DNA from: Rhizobiales bacterium UBA697
GTDB taxonomy: Bacteria > Pseudomonadota > Alphaproteobacteria > Rhizobiales > Ancalomicrobiaceae
Reading direction: 5' to 3'
Length of the DNA: 20,400 nucleotides
Assembly (NCBI GenBank): GCA_002298965.1
Contig: DBMN01000118.1
Span: 1-20,400 of the forward strand
Positions 1 through 7,000 of this stretch are shown here, one piece after another (positions within the stretch are counted from its first letter, which is position 1; each line of letters starts with the position of its first letter). Position numbers and translations under genes: made by a program. The notes beneath the pieces are model-generated. The model was not told the DNA's origin. It made no database searches and saw only the letters and a program-made list of their open reading frames with translations.

Positions 1-107
1 CAGCCCTCCTCAGCATGAGGCGCCCGAGTGATTTCCGAACAAAAACCAAGCGCCTCATGCTGAGGAGGCGTTCGAAGAACGCCGTCTCGAAGCATCGCGC
101 ACCGTCG
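1..107. repeat. Head-to-head Rhizobiales-type intergenic palindromic repeats
   Basis: A perfect 19-bp inverted repeat pairs 5-23 with 50-68 (right arm gcgcctcatgctgaggagg) across a 26-nt AT-richer spacer. The right copy continues into a 7-bp hairpin (67-73 with 77-83, loop gaa) and then cgtctcgaagcat. This CTGAGGAGG / hairpin / CGTCTCGAAG layout is the pattern of a short palindromic repeat found between genes in many Rhizobiales genomes. The left copy is in the opposite orientation and runs off the window at base 1, so the structure is two elements meeting head to head. It lies just past the stop of the RNA methyltransferase gene and could act as a terminator for it; no protein is encoded. 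The family assignment is from memory of such genomes. Confidence 0.75.
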
Positions 108-134
108 TCGAACCGTGGCTGACGCCCCTCCCCC

Positions 135-1466
135 TCACGCCTTGCGCGTGAAGACCACCACCGCCTCGACGTGATGCGTCCACAGGAACTGGTCGATGGG
201 GGTGACCTCGCCCATGGTCCAGCCGGCGTCGATCAGATAGCGGGCGTCGCGGGCGAGCGTCGCCGGGTTGCAGGAGACCGCCACGATCACCGGCACCGAC
301 GACTTCGCCAGTTCCTTGAACTGCGGTGCGGCGCCGTCGCGCGGCGGGTCGATCACCACCGCGTCGAAGGCCAGTTCCTTGCCCATCAGCGGGCGGCGAT
401 AGAGATCGCGCACCTCGACGGTCACCGGCTTCAGGCCCTGGGCGTGGCGGGCGGCGAAGGAGAGGCTCTCCAGCGCCGAGCGCTCGCTCTCCACCGCGTG
501 GACCTGGACCTTGCGGGCGAGCCTCAGGGCGAAGGTGCCGCAGCCGGCGAAGAGGTCGGCGACGCGGGCCGGGCCCTTGGCGCGCTTCGGGCGGGTGGCG
601 AGCGCCTCGTCGATCGCCTTCTCCACCAGCTTCGCCATGGCCTCTTCGGCCTCCGGCACCGCCTGGAGGAAGGCGCCGGGCTGGGGCATCACCGGGATGG
701 CACCGAACCGGACGACCGGCGGCGTCGCCTCGACGACGATCTCGCGCTCGAGCGCGAAGCGGGCGAAGCCGAGTTCGAGGGCGAGCGCGATCGCCTGCTG
801 GCGGCGCTCCGGGGCGAGCGTCGCGTCGGCGACCGAGACGTCGAGGCCGGTCTCGGTGTCGATCACCGTGAAGACCGCGCCCTTGGCGCCGAAGGTCAGC
901 AGATGGGACATCTTGGCGAGCTTCGGCATGGCGGCGCGGATGCGCGGCGACACGACGAGGCAGGCGGAGGCGTCGACGACGTCGTGCGACAGCCGGGCGC
1001 GGAAGCCGACCGCCGGGGCGCCCGTGCGGCGCTGCACCGCGATCACGGCGCGGCGGCGCGAGGCGGGGCCGGTGGCGATGGTCTCGGCGACTTCCGGTTC
1101 GAGGCCGCGATCGGCGAAGGCGGCGCGCACCTGCGCCCGCTTCCAGGCGAGGTAGGGCGTCTGGTCCCAGTGCTGCAGCGAGCAGCCGCCGCAGGCGGCG
1201 AAGGCCGGACAGGCAGGCTCGACTCGGTCGGGGCTCGGCGTCAGCACCTCGACGACGCGGCCGCGTTCGCTCGGGCCCTCGCCGTCGATGACGATCGACA
1301 CCGTCTCGCCCGGCAGGGCGCCGCCGACGAAGAGCTTCTTCTCGCCCGCTTCCGTCTCGAAGACGGCGAGGCCGTCGCCCTTGTGGGCGATGTCCGATAT
1401 GGCGACGGTCAGCCGGTCGTCGCGGGGAGCGGAGGCGTTCACGGGGGTATCGTCCTCGAATGTCAC
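135..1466 (-). CDS. Class I SAM-dependent RNA uridine-5 methyltransferase (TrmA/RlmD/RumA family, Fe-S type)
   Basis: Predicted to transfer a methyl group from SAM to C5 of a uridine in rRNA or tRNA in the cytoplasm. The 443-aa length fits the family. A TRAM-like RNA-binding region spans about residues 18-75. Four cysteines at 86, 92, 95 (spacing C-x5-C-x2-C) and 169 match the [4Fe-4S] ligands of RlmD-type enzymes. The SAM site is VADLFAGCGTFAL (302-314), DPPR lies at 373-376, and SCNPATLARD (398-407) carries the catalytic Cys399. The start codon is GTG at 1466-1464; there is no nearby ATG in frame and an aaaaggg stretch precedes it. It is the last gene of a minus-strand group, 61 bp after tlyA. 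Whether the target is 23S rRNA or tRNA cannot be read from the sequence. Confidence 0.93.
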   Translation of the reverse strand: MTFEDDTPVNASAPRDDRLTVAISDIAHKGDGLAVFETEAGEKKLFVGGALPGETVSIVIDGEGPSERGRVVEVLTPSPDRVEPACPAFAACGGCSLQHWDQTPYLAWKRAQVRAAFADRGLEPEVAETIATGPASRRRAVIAVQRRTGAPAVGFRARLSHDVVDASACLVVSPRIRAAMPKLAKMSHLLTFGAKGAVFTVIDTETGLDVSVADATLAPERRQQAIALALELGFARFALEREIVVEATPPVVRFGAIPVMPQPGAFLQAVPEAEEAMAKLVEKAIDEALATRPKRAKGPARVADLFAGCGTFALRLARKVQVHAVESERSALESLSFAARHAQGLKPVTVEVRDLYRRPLMGKELAFDAVVIDPPRDGAAPQFKELAKSSVPVIVAVSCNPATLARDARYLIDAGWTMGEVTPIDQFLWTHHVEAVVVFTRKA

Positions 1467-1527
1467 GGGCGCCCTTTTGCACGAAGTGGCGCCGATTAGC
1501 GATAGGGAACCGCGCGTATGCCGCGTT

Positions 1528-2268
1528 TCATTCCCCGTCTTTCACGGCGACGAGGACGTGCTCGCGGTTGCCGTCGCCGCCGGCGATGGCCGCTTCGGCC
1601 CGGCCGAGGACGCGCCAACCCTCGGTGGCGAGGAGATCGGCGATACGGTCGACGGTAGCCAGTGCCGCCGCCTCGTCGCGGACGATGCCGCCCTTGCCCA
1701 GCCCTTCGCGGCCGACCTCGAACTGCGGTTTGACCAGGAAGACGCCCTTGGCGCCCGGTGCCGCGAGCCGCAGGGCGGGCGGCAGGGCGAGCGTCAACGA
1801 GATGAAGCTGACGTCGGCGACGACGAAGTCGGGCGCCACGTCGAGATGTTCGGGGCCGAGATCGCGGGCGTTCAGCCCCTCGATCGAGCGGACGCGGGGG
1901 TCGGCGGCGACCACTTCGGCCAGTTGACCGTGACCGACGTCGATCGCGGTGACGTGTTTCGCGCCGCGATCGAGCAGCACCTGCGTGAAGCCGCCGGTCG
2001 AGGCGCCGACGTCGAGGCAGACGCAGCCCGCGGGCGACAACGCGAATCCGTCGAGCGCGCCGACGAGCTTCAGCGCCGCGCGCGACACCCAGCGCGCCGC
2101 GGGATCGTCGAGAGCGATCACCGTGTCGGCGGCGACGGGGGCGGCGGGGCGCGTCTCGATCCGGCCGTCGACGGTCACGGTGCCGCGGGCGACGGCGTCA
2201 CGGGCCCGCGCACGGGTCGGCGCGAGGCCGCGTTCGACGAGGGCGAGGTCGAGGCGTTGACGGGTCAT
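1528..2268 (-). CDS. tlyA: TlyA-family rRNA (cytidine-2'-O)-methyltransferase
   Basis: A 246-aa TlyA/hemolysin-A family protein. Characterised members methylate 2'-O of cytidines in 16S and/or 23S rRNA; the 'hemolysin' name is historical. An S4 RNA-binding domain occupies about residues 3-60 (RLDLALVERGLAPTRARA), followed by an FtsJ/RrmJ-like Rossmann domain with CLDVGASTGGFTQVLLDRGA (84-103), the acidic ADVSFISL motif (151-158) and VKPQFE containing Lys180. These fit the K-D-K-E type catalytic layout of RrmJ-like 2'-O methyltransferases. The ATG at 2268 follows the upstream small membrane gene by 13 bp and the RNA methyltransferase gene follows 61 bp later, so the three are probably cotranscribed and two of them modify RNA. 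Confidence 0.95.
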   Translation of the reverse strand: MTRQRLDLALVERGLAPTRARARDAVARGTVTVDGRIETRPAAPVAADTVIALDDPAARWVSRAALKLVGALDGFALSPAGCVCLDVGASTGGFTQVLLDRGAKHVTAIDVGHGQLAEVVAADPRVRSIEGLNARDLGPEHLDVAPDFVVADVSFISLTLALPPALRLAAPGAKGVFLVKPQFEVGREGLGKGGIVRDEAAALATVDRIADLLATEGWRVLGRAEAAIAGGDGNREHVLVAVKDGE

Positions 2269-2281
2269 GGTCGGGGATGGC

Positions 2282-2464
2282 TCACAGGCAGGCGGCCATG
2301 CCGCCGGCGATCGTGTCGAAGAAGACGCCGTCGCCGAAACGCCCCCAGGCCCACAGCGCCACGCCGACCAGCACGGCGAGCACCGGCACGCCCAGCCACA
2401 GGAGCGGGCGCGGCACGGCAGGTGCGGGCGTGCGGGGTTCGGCCCCGAGGGCGACGTCGTTCAT
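2282..2464 (-). CDS. Small single-pass membrane protein of unknown function
   Basis: A 60-aa protein with a Pro/Ala-rich N-terminus, one transmembrane helix at about residues 22-41 (LLWLGVPVLAVLVGVALWAW) and a short C-terminal tail GVFFDTIAGGMAACL. The open frame extends further upstream, but that part is Arg-rich with no structure. I chose the ATG at 2464; an ATG at 2473 (three codons earlier) is equally possible, and neither has a strong Shine-Dalgarno. It ends 13 bp before tlyA on the same strand, so it is probably the first gene of that transcript. The Trp/Arg/Gly/Phe-Phe-Asp tail resembles small proteins I associate with this position in Rhizobiales, but no function can be assigned. Confidence 0.7.
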   Translation of the reverse strand: MNDVALGAEPRTPAPAVPRPLLWLGVPVLAVLVGVALWAWGRFGDGVFFDTIAGGMAACL

Positions 2465-2619
2465 GGGGGCCATTCTACGCCATCGGGCGGCGCCGGCAAA
2501 GCGGGCGGCACGGCCTTTGCCTCTACACCTCAGTCGACCGACACGGGTGCCCGAGTCCGTCCGGTTTGCGACAGGGAGCGTCGTCGTGTCGACGCGTTTG
2601 TCGAACGAAGGGGAAAAGC
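2465..2619. promoter_or_regulatory. Divergent intergenic region with a short inverted repeat
   Basis: This 155-bp gap separates the leftward membrane/tlyA group from the rightward 72-aa gene, so it must hold both promoters. I cannot pick a convincing -35/-10 pair. A perfect 7-bp inverted repeat, ggcaaag (2495-2501) and ctttgcc (2515-2521), with a 13-nt loop lies near the leftward gene. The stretch gaaggggaaa just before 2620 is the ribosome binding site of the 72-aa gene. Confidence 0.35.
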
Positions 2620-2838
2620 ATGGCCACACACATGGTGAAGGTCGCCTACGAAGGCGCGGTGACCAAGGCGCTGAAGAATGCGGAAGCCGGTCTGACGAGC
2701 GGCGGCGCCATCGTCTACGAGGTCGAGGGCGTGCCCGCGAGCCTGACCCTCGACGACGTGATCGAGGCGGTGAAGCGCGTCGGCGGCAAACCCGCCCACA
2801 AGGACCACGTCGTCAAGTGGGCCGATCTCGCCGCATGA
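2620..2838 (+). CDS. Small conserved-looking protein of unknown function (72 aa)
   Basis: A 72-aa soluble, charge-balanced protein with no signal peptide or membrane segment. The start ATG at 2620 is preceded by gaaggggaaaagc, a good Shine-Dalgarno at normal spacing; the frame is open far upstream, but those residues are low-complexity and antisense to tlyA. Residue order suggests a small alpha/beta fold: a Lys-rich amphipathic segment (KVAYEGAVTKALKNAEAG), a beta-like GGAIVYEVEGVPA, then a helix (LDDVIEAVKRVGG) and a His/Lys-rich end (AHKDHVVKWADLAA). It lies 55 bp upstream of pncB on the same strand, but an inverted repeat lies between them. I do not recognise the family. Confidence 0.75.
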   Translation: MATHMVKVAYEGAVTKALKNAEAGLTSGGAIVYEVEGVPASLTLDDVIEAVKRVGGKPAHKDHVVKWADLAA

Positions 2839-2839
2839 G

Positions 2840-2882
2840 ACCCGTGACGGCGGTGGCGGTTGCATCGTCGAGGGTCACGGGT
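2840..2882 (+). promoter_or_regulatory. Inverted repeat between the 72-aa gene and pncB
   Basis: acccgtgac (2840-2848) and gtcacgggt (2874-2882) are perfect 9-bp arms separated by 25 nt. The repeat starts directly after the stop codon of the 72-aa gene and ends 11 bp before the pncB ATG. There is no following T-tract, so it is not a canonical terminator. It could be an operator or an RNA stem occluding the pncB start, which has no visible Shine-Dalgarno of its own (taatctccaccc precedes the ATG). Confidence 0.45.
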
Positions 2883-2893
2883 AATCTCCACCC

Positions 2894-4216
2894 ATGACCC
2901 TCGACATCGCCACCCGCGTCTACGACCACGGCTTCCGCATCGACCCGATCGTGCGGACGCTGCTCGACACCGACTTCTACAAGTTCCTGATGGTGCAGTT
3001 GATCCGCAAGGTGGCGCCGACCACGCGGGCGACCTTCGCGCTGCAGAACAGGACGAGGAGCGTGCGGCTCGCCGACATCGTCGACGAACGCGAGCTGCGC
3101 GATCAGCTCGACCATGCCCGCACCATCCGCTTCCAGAAGAACGAACTGATCTGGCTCGCCGGCAACACGTTCTACGGCGTGCGCCAGATCTTCTCGGCCG
3201 ACTTCCTCGACTGGCTCGCCCGCTTCCGCTTACCCGAGTACGAGCTCGCCCGCACCGACGACGGGCAGTACGAGCTGACCTTCGAGGGCGATTGGGCCGA
3301 CGTCTCGATGTGGGAGATCCCGGCGCTCGCCATCGTCAACGAGCTGCGCGCCCGCGCCGCCATGAAGGGCATGAACCGCTTCGAGCTCGACGTGCTCTAT
3401 GCGCGTGCCAAGGCCAAGGTCTGGGCGAAGATCGAACGGCTGCGCACGCTCGAGCGCGAGATCGGCGCGAGCGTGCCGGTCGCCGAGTTCGGCACCCGTC
3501 GCCGCCACGGCTTCCTGTGGCAGCAATGGTGCGTCGATGCGCTGAAGGAGGGGCTGGGGGCGAGTTTCTCGGGCACGTCCAACGTCAAGATGGCGATGGA
3601 CGCGGCACTCGAAGCCATCGGCACCAATGCCCACGAGCTGCCGATGGTCTACGCCGCGCTCGCCCGCGACGACGCGGAGCTCAGGCAGGCGCCCTTCCGC
3701 GTGCTGGAGGACTGGGCGCGGATGTATCACGGCAATCTGCTGGTGATCCTGCCGGACGCCTTCGGCTCGACCGCCTTCTTCCGCGACGCGCCCGACTGGG
3801 CGGCGGACTGGAAGGGCGTGCGCCCGGACAGCAAGGAGCCGATCGCCGCCTGCGACGAGATCATCGCCTGGTGGGAGGCGCGCGGGCGCGACCCGAAGGA
3901 GAAGCTGATCGTGCTCTCCGACGGCATGGACATCGACACGATCGAGAAGGCGGCACGTCATCTCGTCGACCGCTGCCGCTTCTCGATCGGCTGGGGGACG
4001 CATCTGACCAACGACTTCGCCGGCTGTGCGCCTGCCGGCAGCCATCCCGACCTCGAGGCGATCTCGATCGTCTGCAAGGTGATCGCCGCCGACGGCAGGC
4101 CCGCGGTCAAGCTCTCCGACAATCCGGAGAAGGCGACCGGCCCGGCCGACGAGATCGCCCGCTACCTGCGCGTCTTCGGCGCGGAAGGCTTCGAACGGCA
4201 GACGGTCGTGGTGTGA
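2894..4216 (+). CDS. pncB: Nicotinate phosphoribosyltransferase
   Basis: Converts nicotinate and PRPP, with ATP hydrolysis, to nicotinate mononucleotide in the Preiss-Handler NAD salvage pathway; cytoplasmic. The 440-aa length is typical of the proteobacterial enzyme. Diagnostic segments are LLDTDFYKFLM (23-33), EFGTRRRHG (198-206), SGTSNVKMA (226-234) and GTNAHELPM (243-251), where His247 fits the autophosphorylated histidine. VLSDGMDIDTI and GWGTHLTNDF lie in the C-terminal barrel. It starts with ATG at 2894 just after an inverted repeat and has no good ribosome binding site. No nad or transporter genes are adjacent. The next gene converges on it across a repeat-rich spacer. Confidence 0.97.
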   Translation: MTLDIATRVYDHGFRIDPIVRTLLDTDFYKFLMVQLIRKVAPTTRATFALQNRTRSVRLADIVDERELRDQLDHARTIRFQKNELIWLAGNTFYGVRQIFSADFLDWLARFRLPEYELARTDDGQYELTFEGDWADVSMWEIPALAIVNELRARAAMKGMNRFELDVLYARAKAKVWAKIERLRTLEREIGASVPVAEFGTRRRHGFLWQQWCVDALKEGLGASFSGTSNVKMAMDAALEAIGTNAHELPMVYAALARDDAELRQAPFRVLEDWARMYHGNLLVILPDAFGSTAFFRDAPDWAADWKGVRPDSKEPIAACDEIIAWWEARGRDPKEKLIVLSDGMDIDTIEKAARHLVDRCRFSIGWGTHLTNDFAGCAPAGSHPDLEAISIVCKVIAADGRPAVKLSDNPEKATGPADEIARYLRVFGAEGFERQTVVV

Positions 4217-4271
4217 GCGGGCGCCTCGCCCCGCCGTGTCGCCCGTGATCCGAAGGTCCTCTCATCCGGTC

Positions 4272-4389
4272 CTCTCCCCCTCGGAGGGGGAGAGACAGAG
4301 AGGGGGGGGCCGGGCGTCTCCATCGAGTTCGGCGTCGCAGAGGGGCTCCATGCCCCCCTCCCTGTCCCTCCCCCTCACGGGGGGAGGGA
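4272..4389. terminator. CT-rich double hairpin between convergent genes (bidirectional terminator or repeat element)
   Basis: Two perfect 10-bp stems lie in the 215-bp gap between pncB and the chemoreceptor gene: ctctccccct (4272-4281) with agggggagag (4285-4294), 3-nt loop; and tccctccccc (4365-4374) with gggggaggga (4380-4389), 5-nt loop. The segment right of the first stem (gagagacagagagggggg) is nearly the reverse complement of the segment left of the second, so the two halves form one larger imperfect inverted repeat. The remainder of 4217-4431 contains no credible ORF. Position between converging genes suggests transcription termination in both directions; the CCCTCNCC / GGNGAGGG style also resembles dispersed intergenic repeats of Rhizobiales. 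Confidence 0.6.
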
Positions 4390-4431
4390 ACGCCGTGGAA
4401 CCGCTCGTCGAAACTTCGAAGGCGCGGGCGA

Positions 4432-6393
4432 TCACGCCCGACGCAGATCCTCGATGTAGGCGTGGATCTCGCGGTCGAGGTCCTGGCGGAAGCGGCCGAG
4501 TTCGCGCGCCGTGGCGACGACGCCTTCGGAGGCGCGGTCGGTGGCGGTGGCGTCCTCGCGGACCGTGGCGACCGCGACCGACACGGTGCGGGCACCGCCG
4601 GCGGCACGCTGGACGTTCTCGGCGATCTCGCGGGTGGCGATCTCCTGATCGCCCATGACGCCGGACATCTCGCGGGCGAGCGTCGAGAGGTCACGGATCG
4701 TCCCGCCGATCGAGGCGATCGCCTCGACGACGCGGCGGGTCTCGCCCTGGATGTGGGAGACCTGGGCGGCGATCGCCTCGGTGGCGCCGGTCGTCTGGTT
4801 GGCGAGCTGCTTGACCTCCGCCGCGACGACGGCGAAGCCCTTGCCCGCCTCGCCGGCGCGGGCCGCCTCGATGGTGGCGTTGAGGGCGAGGAGATTGGTC
4901 TGTGCGGCGATCGAGTTGATCAGCGAGACGACCTCGCCGATCGTGTCGCCGGAGGCGGCGAGCGTGCGCACCACCTCGTCGGTGCGGCCGGCCTCGTCGA
5001 GGGCGCGGCCGGCGATCTCGGCGGAATGGTCGACCCGGCGCAGGATCTCGCGCACCGAACTCGCCAGTTCCTCGGCGGCGGCGGCGACGGCGCCGACGGT
5101 GGTCGAGGTCTCGTCGGCCTCGCGCAGCGCGGCGCTCGAGCGCTCGGTGGTACGCTCGGCGACGGTGTGCATGCCGGCGGCGGTCTCTTCCATCCGCGTC
5201 GCGGCCTGGTTCATCTCGTCGAGCAGGCGGCCGATGGTGGAGACGAAGGTCTCGGTCATCGCCTGACGGCGGCGACCGCGCTCGTGGCGGGCCTCCTCCT
5301 CGCGATGGGCCTGCTCCTCGACGCCGGCCTCGGCCGTCAGGGCGAGTTTCAGCGCGTCGACGGCGCGGGCGAGTGCGGCGATCTCGTCGATTCCGTCGAC
5401 CTTCGGCGTGGCGGCCTCGACGTCGCCGGCGGTGATGCGATCGACCGCCTCGGTGACGCGGACGACGGGCCGGCCGATGTCGCGCTCGAGCCACCAGATC
5501 AGGCCGCCGCCGATGACCAGCAGCACGGCGCCGATGGCGGCGAAGACCGCGACCATGCCGTCGCGGGTCGCCTCGAGGGCGGAACGGTCCGCGGCGAGGA
5601 TCGCCCGACCGATCGGCTTGCCGGAATAGTCGGCGAGAACGCGCGACTCGACCGACCAGTTGCGGCCGTCGATCGTCACGGTGCCGAGCCGGGTCTCGCC
5701 GGAACGCGCCGCCGCGGCGGCATCGAAACTCGCGGGGAAGCCGGAGGCAAACACCTCCGGCGCGGCGCCGGGCTTGGTCGGATCGATCACCAGCGCGATC
5801 TCGAGACCGGTGCGGGCGGCGAAGTCGCGGGCGAAGGACTTGCCGAAGGCGAGGCCGAACTCGACCGTGCCGACCGGCTTGGCGTCGACACGGACGGGCA
5901 CCACGGCGCGGATGCCGATGCCCTGGACGCCCGACTCAAGCCCCACCACCTCGCGACCGTCGCGATTGGCCTCGACCACGGTGTGGCGGAAGGACGAGAG
6001 ATCGTCGCCGAACTTGTCGAGCTTGTGGAGCCGGAGGAAGGAGGTCGCCGGGGCGAGATGGAACTGGAACTGGTCGAAGCCGTCCTGCTTCATGCCCTCG
6101 AAGGTCGGCGCCAGTCGCGCGACGAGCTCGTCGCGGTCGCGGCCGGCGAAGACGGCGGCGAGGTCGGGCTGGGCGGCGACGAAGCGGGCGAGCGAGCGGG
6201 CGCGCTGGCCCTGCGTGACGATCTCCGCCGTCAGCTGGCGGGCGCCGCTCTCCAGTTGACGGGCGGTGCCGACTTCGACGAAGTGGCCGCCGAACCACAG
6301 GCCGGCGGCGACGCAACCGGCCGCGGCGAACGCCATGCCGGTACCGATACCCAATGCGAGGCGCGTCTTCAGATGCATGAACGTCCGCTCCAT
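4432..6393 (-). CDS. Methyl-accepting chemotaxis protein with a large Cache-type periplasmic sensor
   Basis: A 653-aa transmembrane chemoreceptor. TM1 lies at about residues 11-34, then an extracytoplasmic sensor (35-279), TM2 at 280-301 and HAMP at about 303-355. The cytoplasmic signalling coiled coil follows, with the conserved hairpin tip at 491-531 (SIAAQTNLLALNATIEAA, then EVKQLA). The sensor contains FQFHLAPATSFLRLHK and GLESGVQGIGIRAVVPV, resembling the double-Cache (dCACHE_3-like) sensors that bind small ligands; that subtype is an inference. There is no C-terminal CheR-tethering pentapeptide; the protein ends in IEDLRRA. The ATG at 6393 is used, but Met6 (6378) has a better-placed GGAG and may be the true start. 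No other che genes are in the window. Confidence 0.95.
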   Translation of the reverse strand: MERTFMHLKTRLALGIGTGMAFAAAGCVAAGLWFGGHFVEVGTARQLESGARQLTAEIVTQGQRARSLARFVAAQPDLAAVFAGRDRDELVARLAPTFEGMKQDGFDQFQFHLAPATSFLRLHKLDKFGDDLSSFRHTVVEANRDGREVVGLESGVQGIGIRAVVPVRVDAKPVGTVEFGLAFGKSFARDFAARTGLEIALVIDPTKPGAAPEVFASGFPASFDAAAAARSGETRLGTVTIDGRNWSVESRVLADYSGKPIGRAILAADRSALEATRDGMVAVFAAIGAVLLVIGGGLIWWLERDIGRPVVRVTEAVDRITAGDVEAATPKVDGIDEIAALARAVDALKLALTAEAGVEEQAHREEEARHERGRRRQAMTETFVSTIGRLLDEMNQAATRMEETAAGMHTVAERTTERSSAALREADETSTTVGAVAAAAEELASSVREILRRVDHSAEIAGRALDEAGRTDEVVRTLAASGDTIGEVVSLINSIAAQTNLLALNATIEAARAGEAGKGFAVVAAEVKQLANQTTGATEAIAAQVSHIQGETRRVVEAIASIGGTIRDLSTLAREMSGVMGDQEIATREIAENVQRAAGGARTVSVAVATVREDATATDRASEGVVATARELGRFRQDLDREIHAYIEDLRRA

Positions 6394-6454
6394 CCGATCT
6401 TCGGCCGGAATGGTGCATATTCGAGATTAACGAAGCGTTCGTGATACGGTGAAA

Positions 6455-6489
6455 TGTCGGTTTTACTGCGCTGACGCGACGAACCGACA
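6455..6489 (+). promoter_or_regulatory. Inverted repeat upstream of the YaiI-family gene
   Basis: tgtcggtt (6455-6462) and aaccgaca (6482-6489) form perfect 8-bp arms around a 19-nt centre. It sits 22 bp before the ATG of the YaiI-family gene in the 118-bp region it shares with the divergently transcribed chemoreceptor gene. It could be a regulator-binding dyad or a 5'-UTR hairpin; nothing else in the sequence decides between them. Confidence 0.35.
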
Positions 6490-6511
6490 CAACTTCCCTC
6501 GGGGAAATCAA

Positions 6512-7000
6512 ATGAGCTTGCGTAAAATCCCCGAGGTCTACGTCGATGCCGACGCCTGCCCGGTCAAGGACGAGACCTTCCGTGTCGCGGCGCGCTGGAA
6601 GGCGAAGACCTTCGTCGTGGCCAACACCTGGATGCGCATCCCCGACGATCCGACGATCGAGCGGGTGGTGGTGCCGCAAGGGCTGAACGTCGCCGACGAC
6701 TGGATCGCCGAGCGCGTCGGGCCGGGCGCGGTCGTCGTCACCAACGACGTGCCGCTCGCCGATCGCTGCGTGAAGGCGGGGGCGCGGGTGGTGGCGCCGT
6801 CGGGGCGGGTGTTCGACGCCGCCTCGATCGGCATGGCGCTGGCGACCCGCGACCTGATGGAAGATCTGCGTTCGGCCGGCCAGACGACCGGCGGGCCGCG
6901 CCCCTTCGGCCCGCGCGAACGGCAGGCCTTCCTCCAGTCGATGGAGCGCGAGATGCGGCGGGCGGCGCAGGATCTGGCGCGACGCCCGCCGGAGGGGTGA
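6512..7000 (+). CDS. YaiI/YqxD (DUF188) family protein, PIN-like
   Basis: A 162-aa member of the UPF0178/DUF188 family, cytoplasmic and of unknown activity. The family has a PIN-like nuclease fold with conserved acidic residues. Visible here are the N-terminal signature YVDADACPVKDE (residues 9-20), a WMRIP segment, VTNDVPLADRC with its conserved Asp, the SGRVFDAASIG motif, and a C-terminal GPRPFGPRERQAF region. The start ATG at 6512 follows cggggaaatcaa, a good ribosome binding site; upstream in-frame codons were rejected. The stop codon (6998-7000) directly abuts the stop codon of the convergent DsbA-like gene. Confidence 0.95.
   Translation: MSLRKIPEVYVDADACPVKDETFRVAARWKAKTFVVANTWMRIPDDPTIERVVVPQGLNVADDWIAERVGPGAVVVTNDVPLADRCVKAGARVVAPSGRVFDAASIGMALATRDLMEDLRSAGQTTGGPRPFGPRERQAFLQSMEREMRRAAQDLARRPPEG

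Noticed and set aside
1288..2838. Single 516-aa protein ending in the 72-aa sequence
   Set aside because: The upstream part is antisense to tlyA and has no domain; a good ribosome binding site precedes the ATG at 2620.
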